64,000 nt of DNA from Sepiola atlantica. Taxonomy: Eukaryota > Mollusca > Cephalopoda > Sepiida > Sepiolidae. Every line of letters starts with the position of its first letter. Positions within the stretch are counted from its first letter, which is position 1. Below are positions 57,655 through 64,000 of this stretch, one piece after another. The DNA lies in contig OY744519.1 of NCBI GenBank assembly GCA_963556195.1, positions 104,304,000 through 104,367,999 on the forward strand, read 5' to 3'. A program made the translations under genes and the position numbers. Below the pieces are notes generated by a model that was not told where the DNA came from, did no database searches, and worked only from the letters and a program-made list of their open reading frames with translations.

Positions 57655-59834
57655 TATTTATTTTTTATTTTCTTATTTTTTTAAATTTTTTCTTATTTTT
57701 TCTTCTTCTTCTTCTTCTTCTTATTATTATTATTTTATTTTATTTTATTTTTTTAAATTTTTTAAATTTTTTTCTTATTCTGTTTTCTTATTAATTTTGG
57801 TTTTGTTTATTTCTTATTCTGTTTTATTTGTATTTTATAATTCTGATGTGTCTTTATAAATTTGAACTTATACAATCTAGAATATCCAATAAATGCTACA
57901 CATCAACCTATAATAATGTTCTCAGCGCACACACATAGTAATCGTATGTGTGTGTATGTATGTGTGTATATGCATACATGTGTGTATATGTACATGTGTA
58001 TATGTCTGTATGTATGTGTGTGCGAAGGCATGTGTAGAATTAACTGTAATTACATACGATGTATCTTTATATTAAAACAATAGCAGATATAAATGCAAGT
58101 AAATGTAACTGAGATAGATTGAAGCAATAATGAATGGTTTCGATTGCTAAAATATGGATGTTTGCATACATTTTTATCTATTTTGATTGCATACATGTGG
58201 GTATTTGTATGCACATACACATATGTGTGTACGTGGTCTGTGTACGTATATATAGTGACATTTGGAATCGTAGGGTTTAGGTATGTATGTATATATATAT
58301 TGGTGAGCATAAGTGTGTGTGTATGTGTGCATACGTTGGTGTGTATAATTGGACTGAAAAATATATATGTATGTATGGATATAGGTACTTCGACTGATAT
58401 TTTATATTGCAGAAAAAGGAGTATTTTAATGTAATTTTATTTTTATTTCAATTTTGATATTCATTTTTTGTGTACGTATACGTTGATGAATGCACATATT
58501 TATATGCCAAGGTATGTACATTATATATGTGTATGTATTTGTGTGTGTATGTATATATATATGTGCATATATATGTATGTGTGTGTGCATGTATATATGT
58601 ATATATACGCATGTATGTGGACTTGTGCGTGTGTATGTTTGTGTATGTGTACGTTGTGTATGTGTGGTCTGTATATCTGACTATGAATATACACGTATAC
58701 ATTTGACGGTAGGTTTTATATTCGCATAGTCTAATTTATATATATTCTATGTATGTGCTTGTATATATTAATTTGTGTGCACTTTGTATAAGTATAGGTG
58801 TGTATGTATGTATTTGTATTCGTATATATGTATAGGTGTGAACTGTCGGCGCCTATGTATATGTGTGTGTATTGGGGTATATGTATGTATGGGTATATAT
58901 GTATATGTGTATATATATATGTATATGTGTATGCGTATATGTATATATTTCAGTGTGTATGTATGTATATATATATGTGCATATATGTACGTATTTTTAG
59001 GAACTATTTATACTAAAAGTGTATGCGTGTGTATGCGTGTATATCTATGTTACGAATATGCTCATGTATGATTTATGTATGTATATGTATGTGAATATGT
59101 ATATATATATATATATTTGTGTGTATGTATGTATATAGGTGCATGTACATGTGTGTGTGTGCGTGTGTGTATATATATATGTATGTGTATATATGTGTAT
59201 ATACATGTGTGTGTGTGTGTATAGATATGCGTGTGTGGATTCATATAGCTGTATATATGTGTGTTTGTGTAGACGTATTAATTTTTGTATTGAATATACA
59301 TCTAGAATATATTTATAAGCACGTATGTATTTTGAATATATGCTTGATTGATAGTGGATCTGTGTGTGTGTCCATGTTTAGATGTGTATGTATATCAATG
59401 TCTGTTTATTTATTTGTATTTGCGTATCTATTAGAGTTTGTTTATATATGTGTGATTCTTGATATATAGATAAGATATTTATACTGAAGTGAGTTTGTAA
59501 AACTCGGTAGGTAAAAGAGTTTAAAGAAACCCGGAAAGTAGTGGGCAATAAAATAAAGAAAAGGGGATGGAGACGCCACAAAAAGTAATAAAAAGGACAA
59601 ACACGAGCAAAAAAGGTCAGCAAGTGGAATAGGTAATCCGATACTAATTCATAAGAAATAGAAAATAACTAAACCCCAAAAAGATTTATTTAGGAGAGAA
59701 AATTCTTCAAATCCATCCATTTCTCGAAAATTCTTGGTCTGATGAGGTTGATTTTCTGAGAAAAGTACAACCGAAACATGTATGCACATATGTAACCAAT
59801 AATGTTTGTATAAATAAAACTTTATACTTATAAA
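57655..59834 (+). mobile_element. right arm of 5.4-kb inverted repeat
   Basis: Inverted counterpart of 54433-56615. The inner edge differs: a (CTT)n-(ATT)n run at 57703-57733 replaces pure (AATAAA)n. The outer part repeats the same T-rich protein-like frame on minus (59378-59623) and the hammerhead on plus. Homology ends at about 59834, where the left arm meets (TA)n. Confidence 0.9.
59734..59799 (+). ncRNA. type I hammerhead ribozyme motif
   Basis: Helix I 59734-59738 (TTGGT) pairs with 59795-59799 (ACCAA). CTGATGA is 59739-59745. Helix II GGTTG (59746-59750) pairs with CAACC (59768-59772) across a 17-nt loop. GAAA is 59773-59776. Helix III pairs 59776-59781 with 59788-59793 (one G-U) across ATGCAC. 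GTA is 59792-59794 with the predicted cut after 59794. Every conserved core base fits. AATAAA follows at about 59811. Confidence 0.88.
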
Positions 59835-59900
59835 CAGCTCTACTTGTTATTTAGCACTTTTTATAAACACTTGAGTTTCTACGAATTTACATTTACAGAA
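59835..59900 (+). mobile_element. Penelope-class tail continuation
   Basis: AAACAGCTCTACTTGTTATT, TTTATAAACACTTGAGTTTC matches 4530-4585. It continues the tail beyond the point where the left arm is cut. Confidence 0.55.
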
Positions 59901-59924
59901 ACTAATACAATACATGTACGGTAC

Positions 59925-59946
59925 TATATATATATATATATATATA
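59925..59946. repeat. short (TA)n
   Basis: About 11 TA units. Confidence 0.9.
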
Positions 59947-60023
59947 TGAAGGTTTATAACTAAAAGATAACTTTTAGAGAATTAGACCTATTGTGAGATG
60001 AGGAAAGTTCAATATTTATTTTC

Positions 60024-60027
<4 letters not shown>

Positions 60028-60086
<59 letters not shown>
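60028..60086. repeat. (TA)n microsatellite
   Basis: About 29 TA units. Confidence 0.95.
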
Positions 60087-60088
<2 letters not shown>

Positions 60089-60885
60089 TTAAACAGAGGT
60101 TGTTGCTGGGGTGGGGGTGGAAAAAGTTCAGTAAAGGTCGACTTCAGGAACTGATGGCACTCTGGAAAATTGCAAATAACAACCGTGAACGGAAGTGTTG
60201 GAATTTCCCGGAAAGAACGCCTTAAGTCACCGGCAATGAATCGACCCACATCCTGAAGGAAGAAGTAACATCTTCTAATAAACGAACGAAACCATACCTA
60301 ATTCGGACAAAAGAGTCGGTCCCTTTTCAAACCAGCCCCTAGAATCAAGTTATACTAAGGACCCCCTCCGCTGGTATAAAAAAGAGCCAAAATAAAAACC
60401 TGTTTCTCACGGCAGCAAGATTCGGCGCAAGATAAGTTTAATGCGAGGAAAACCAGCACCGTCGATGAGGCACTGTGGAAGAGTATAGCCAGGAACGGAA
60501 CAATCAATATTCCCCGGTAAGGTCGCCTCAGGTGGCAGGCAATAATAAGAAGGAAATAATACCTAGGAGGAGGAGGATCTCCTGAGACAAAATAAAACAG
60601 ATCTTATTCATACAAGGCAGTCCCTAGGTTGCCAGAATAATGCCAATAATTCACCCGGCTAGTATAACAAAAAGGTGATTTTGCACAGCCATTTAAATTT
60701 AAAAATAAAAAAGGCAAAGTACAAAATTTGTCTCAATCTTTTTTTCTCCCTTTCTTTTCTTTATACCGGTGAGTACTAAATTTTTCTTACTTTTTGTTTT
60801 TGTCAATAGAAAAGGGAAGGATGTGGAGGATAAGCAGTCTGCAATGTTACAGCCAATCGTAAATTGATTACCTAACGGTTAATAA
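60087..60885. other. GC-richer unrecognised patch
   Basis: Two loosely similar halves about 300 bp apart: GATGGCACTCTGGAAAA...GTGAACGGAA near 60154 and GATGAGGCACTGTGGAAGAG...GAACGGAA near 60466. GGTATAAAAAAGAG at 60374 could be a TATA-like element of a repeat's promoter. No ORF with known motifs. Confidence 0.35.
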
Positions 60886-60894
60886 ACAGAGTAA

Positions 60895-61005
60895 GAGGGA
60901 GAGAGAGACAGAAAGAGAAAGAAAGAGAGAGAGAGAGAAAGATAAAAAGGAGAAAAAGATAGTGATACACAGTGTATGAAGTAAGAGCGGATGGAACAAA
61001 CAACC

Positions 61006-61089
<84 letters not shown>

Positions 61090-61096
61090 GAGAGGG
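60895..61096. repeat. (GA)n tracts
   Basis: Interrupted GA/GAAA sequence at 60895-60945 and a pure tract of ~40 GA units at 61011-61094. Confidence 0.95.
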
Positions 61097-61639
61097 GGGG
61101 AATATAAATAAAACGTAATAAAAATATGTCATTTTGTCAGTTAATTGCAACTTATGGCTAATTAGACGAATTAACATGGAAGTTTTTAAAACATAACTCA
61201 ATTCTGAATGTGTGAAATATTTTAGCATGTATTTTATGTAATTAAAATATAGGGAATTCGGGAAATACACTTTGATGAAATAGGCTTTAGGAGAATAATG
61301 GATATTTTTTTTATATATAATGACATATATATATATATATATATATATATTGTGGTAATAACATAGATTTTAAATCTCATATATTATATGCAAATATAAA
61401 ACAGGGCTATAGTTAACAAAGCAATCACGTAATTTCATTGATGCGTCAGTACGGTTAAACACTGGTAACATGTGTCGCGTCTTGTTTGTTTGACCAACTT
61501 AAAAATAAATTTATTGGTTTATAAAGATGAAAAAGTAGAAATGTGGCAATAAAATGAATACTTTTGGTGTTAGAAATGGGCATTCATTGCTTCCTTATAA
61601 AAGTCATCGAAGAATGTAAATCGATGCATTTATGTTTTA
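61097..61639. other. unrecognised AT-rich DNA
   Basis: Includes a 13-unit TA tract at 61323-61350. No gene. Confidence 0.4.
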
Positions 61640-61774
61640 GCGCAATTCACGTGCCATAAGTATATTTCTATACTACTTCTAAGCTCTACTTATATCTTGT
61701 TCTTTTGTTCTCTTAAAGTAAATACTGAAACAAAAATGTATTGTAATATAAGTGCATATATGTACATGAATCAG

Positions 61775-61777
<3 letters not shown>
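61640..61777 (+). mobile_element. diverged Penelope-class tail
   Basis: GCCATAAGTATATTT, AAGCTCTACTTAT and AAAGTAAATACTGAAA occur in the same order as at 44117-44200. The hammerhead itself is not recognisable upstream. Confidence 0.5.

Positions 61778-61836
<59 letters not shown>
61778..61836. repeat. (TA)n microsatellite
   Basis: About 29 TA units. Confidence 0.95.
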
Positions 61837-61840
<4 letters not shown>

Positions 61841-62034
61841 TTATTTTCCGAATTCATTATTATATTATTTCATTATATAAAATGATATAATAATAAATTT
61901 TGAAAATAAAAATATTTATGTATGAGATATTTATTGCTAAATATTGAGCTTATATTTTTGCAATTGAAATTCGATACTTTCGGGAATCATTTTGATTCAT
62001 ATAAATTTACTTTATATTAACATAATCACTTTCA

Positions 62035-62035
<1 letters not shown>
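61837..62035. other. AT-rich, no gene
   Basis: Contains a short TATTATAT/ATATAATA self-complementary stretch near 61858-61895. Confidence 0.4.
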
Positions 62036-62115
<80 letters not shown>

Positions 62116-62124
62116 CTTTCTCTT

Positions 62125-62173
<49 letters not shown>
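62036..62173. repeat. (TATC)n-(TC)n-(TA)n microsatellite
   Basis: About 19 TATC units, then about 15 TC units, then about 13 TA units. Confidence 0.97.
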
Positions 62174-63182
62174 GGATATATAACAACTAAGAAATATACA
62201 CAATTATGACATATTAATCATGAAGTATACAATTTCCAAAAATAAATAATACATTTTGACAATAAATATTGGATTAGAAAGTATATTTCTAATGATTATC
62301 ATATTTTGATGGGATTGATGGACTCTATGTGGTAACAGACTTGGTAGGCTTTATTCTAATTAAGGAGATTCATCACCACTTAATGGGTCACCTTGAGTAG
62401 GACAATGGACTATATTGAGATTCTGCACTATTTGCGATTAGATCTACTAATATAATATACGAAAGACCTCGGAAGGAATTACATGAACTATTTAAAATAC
62501 ATTGGATAAAAAACGATTGATATTAATAAAAAAGTAATTAACTTCTTAAATTTAAGACTCAACTTATCTGTGATTTCATTTGAACCAAACCCTATATTAT
62601 GCTTATAGAGACTATAACCACCTCAGGTCTATTCTGAATTCCATTGTACCTTACGTTTCCTATAGAATCTCAAGCATTTCGTCTAGTAGGCAAATATTTG
62701 ACGAGAACTCTGAATTTTACAACAATGCATTGAGAAGTTCAGGTTAACATCCAAATATTAGCTATCAAAATAATACTCCTCTAGTAGTAACAACAATGAA
62801 AAAAGAAAATTAACATGAATTAAATATCAGTAAAATGAGATAAATAATAGGAGTAAGGAACAAATTAGACTCATACAACAGCGTAATGTAAGAATAGGTA
62901 ATAATTGATTAGACAAGTCTACAGGTTATTTTACTAAGACTAGGAGGCGGGAATGCCTTTTGTTCAATCCGACGTTTTGCAAAAATTTCTGAATCTTTTC
63001 TTTAAAATTATAGAGGACAACTTTAAGGCTCCAAATAATAAATATTATAAACTAGCGAAAATAGACTCCCTAACGGTTGTCTATTTTTGCTAGGCTGCAG
63101 CGTTCTTGGGTTGTGAGGCAGCAAAAACAAAAAAAAATATTTGTCTCCGAATACCTTTTTGGTTTAAAAGGAAAAAACATTT
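62174..63182. other. unrecognised DNA with one hairpin
   Basis: CTAGCGAAAATAGAC (63052-63066) and GTCTATTTTTGCTAG (63079-63093) form a 15-bp stem with one G-T pair. No gene. Confidence 0.4.
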
Positions 63183-63215
63183 CCCCCCCCCATTTGGGGA
63201 GGGGGGGGGCGGGGA
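63183..63215. repeat. C-run/G-run hairpin
   Basis: Nine Cs, CATTT-like spacer, then GGGGAGGGGGGGGGCGGGG. Can form a C:G stem or a G-quadruplex. Confidence 0.8.
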
Positions 63216-63316
63216 AAATTAAAAAAAAAAGTTATACGATCATTCATTTGTAACTGAAAGAAGTGAAAAAAAAAACGATTTCATTAACTATTAAAATTAG
63301 ATAGGATTTTATCACT

Positions 63317-63389
63317 TGTCCCATCGCTCAGACGGTAGCGCGTCCGGCAGTTAGCGTCAAGGTAGGCGAGTTCGAATCGCGGCTTCGGC
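63317..63389 (+). repeat. tRNA-like sequence (SINE head or tRNA pseudogene)
   Basis: A-box-like TCGCTCAGACGG (63324-63335) and B-box-like AGTTCGAATCG (63369-63379) are ~45 bp apart, as in a tRNA. The T-stem (GCGAG/CGCGG) has two mismatches, and the acceptor strands (TGTCCCA, CTTCGGC) do not pair. So a functional tRNA is unlikely; a tRNA-derived SINE 5' end fits better. The body and tail of such a SINE were not delimited. Confidence 0.5.
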
Positions 63390-63395
63390 GCCGAA

Positions 63396-64000
63396 ATTAT
63401 TTATTGTTTATTTATGACTTTGAAATTACGGTTACAAAAATTCTCGGCGACGGACAGACAGATAGAGAAGGTGCTCGTTATATTATAAGTGGACTAGTAA
63501 ACAGAAATACAATAATACTCTCTTTCTTTAATATACCTAACTTAGAACAACGTATTTTAGGATCTAATTCAGAGAAAATTAATAAAGCCCCATAAAATTA
63601 ATAAGACGGTAACCCCAAGCCCTGAACGCAATTGTCCAGACAGAACTTCCTGCCCATTATATAATTCCTCTATGCATGAAAGTGTTATTAACAAATGTAC
63701 AGTCATCCCAAGGCAATATGAATAATAACAGTAACGAGACCAATAATAGTGATAGGTTAACGTTTTCGGACTTTCCTAATACTGTAGCCATATACAGAGA
63801 GTCGACTGTGAGATCTTTGAAACCAAAGATCTAAACTAAAATTAATAAGCAATCCCGTTCTAAATCTACACTTTTGCCTAGCCATATATGAGATCTGAAA
63901 TGTAAAAACATTCCATATAACTTTAGATAGCTAATAGTTAAAAAGATTAGAGCTTGCAAGCCCTTAGATAGATAGTGTAAGCTATGCATTGGATCAATCT
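63396..64000. other. unrecognised AT-rich DNA
   Basis: Could include the body of the tRNA-derived SINE that starts at 63317. No ORF with a known motif. Confidence 0.35.

Noticed and set aside
63317..63389. Functional tRNA gene
   Set aside because: Acceptor strands do not pair and the T-stem has two mismatches.

Overview
The window reads as nuclear DNA of a metazoan, most likely a mollusc and plausibly a cephalopod. The evidence is very low GC, about 45 long (TA)n tracts plus (CAT)n, (TAA)n, (TATC)n and (GA)n arrays, no operon structure, no long host reading frame, and a crowd of decayed jockey/CR1-like LINEs, GIY-YIG (Penelope-class) retroelements and a Helitron. The taxon is inferred from repeat style, not proven. 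No intact host gene, rRNA, functional tRNA or CRISPR array was found. Most short ORFs are translations of (TA)n (poly Ile-Tyr) or of other simple repeats.

Layout: 1-6.8 kb, Penelope-class tails and fragments separated by (TA)n tracts, including a near-perfect palindrome with a hammerhead ribozyme on each strand. 7-10 kb, a (CAT)n array, a LINE 3' fragment and a 339-bp direct-repeat dimer with a decayed hammerhead. 10-20 kb, mostly unrecognised AT-rich DNA with a degenerate telomere-like array (12.75-13.1 kb) and nested tandem duplications (13.9-16.0 and 17.4-17.8 kb). 20-23 kb, (AAT)n and a (TA)n palindrome. 23.9-26.1 kb, a broken Helitron Rep gene. 26.1-27.1 kb, an element with ~110-bp inverted ends. 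27.2-27.9 kb, two further palindromes. 31.5-34.5 kb, two LINE copies in the same orientation. 37.1-45.2 kb, Penelope-class reverse transcriptase and GIY-YIG fragments, a third hammerhead locus and several inverted pairs. 45.3-53.9 kb, more LINE fragments and a ~49-bp minisatellite. 54.43-59.83 kb, a 5.4-kb inverted repeat with a GIY-YIG pseudogene at its centre and an outward-facing hammerhead near each end. 60-64 kb, simple repeats, a tRNA-like SINE head and unrecognised sequence.

The main theme is Penelope-class retroelements. Hammerhead ribozymes in such elements are established (Cervera and De la Peña). What stands out here is how often their termini occur as inverted pairs beside (TA)n tracts, so that both strands of one locus could encode a self-cleaving RNA. 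Five hammerhead motifs have complete cores by eye (1275-1337 -, 1336-1397 +, 44064-44112 +, 54466-54531 -, 59734-59799 +); several more are decayed.
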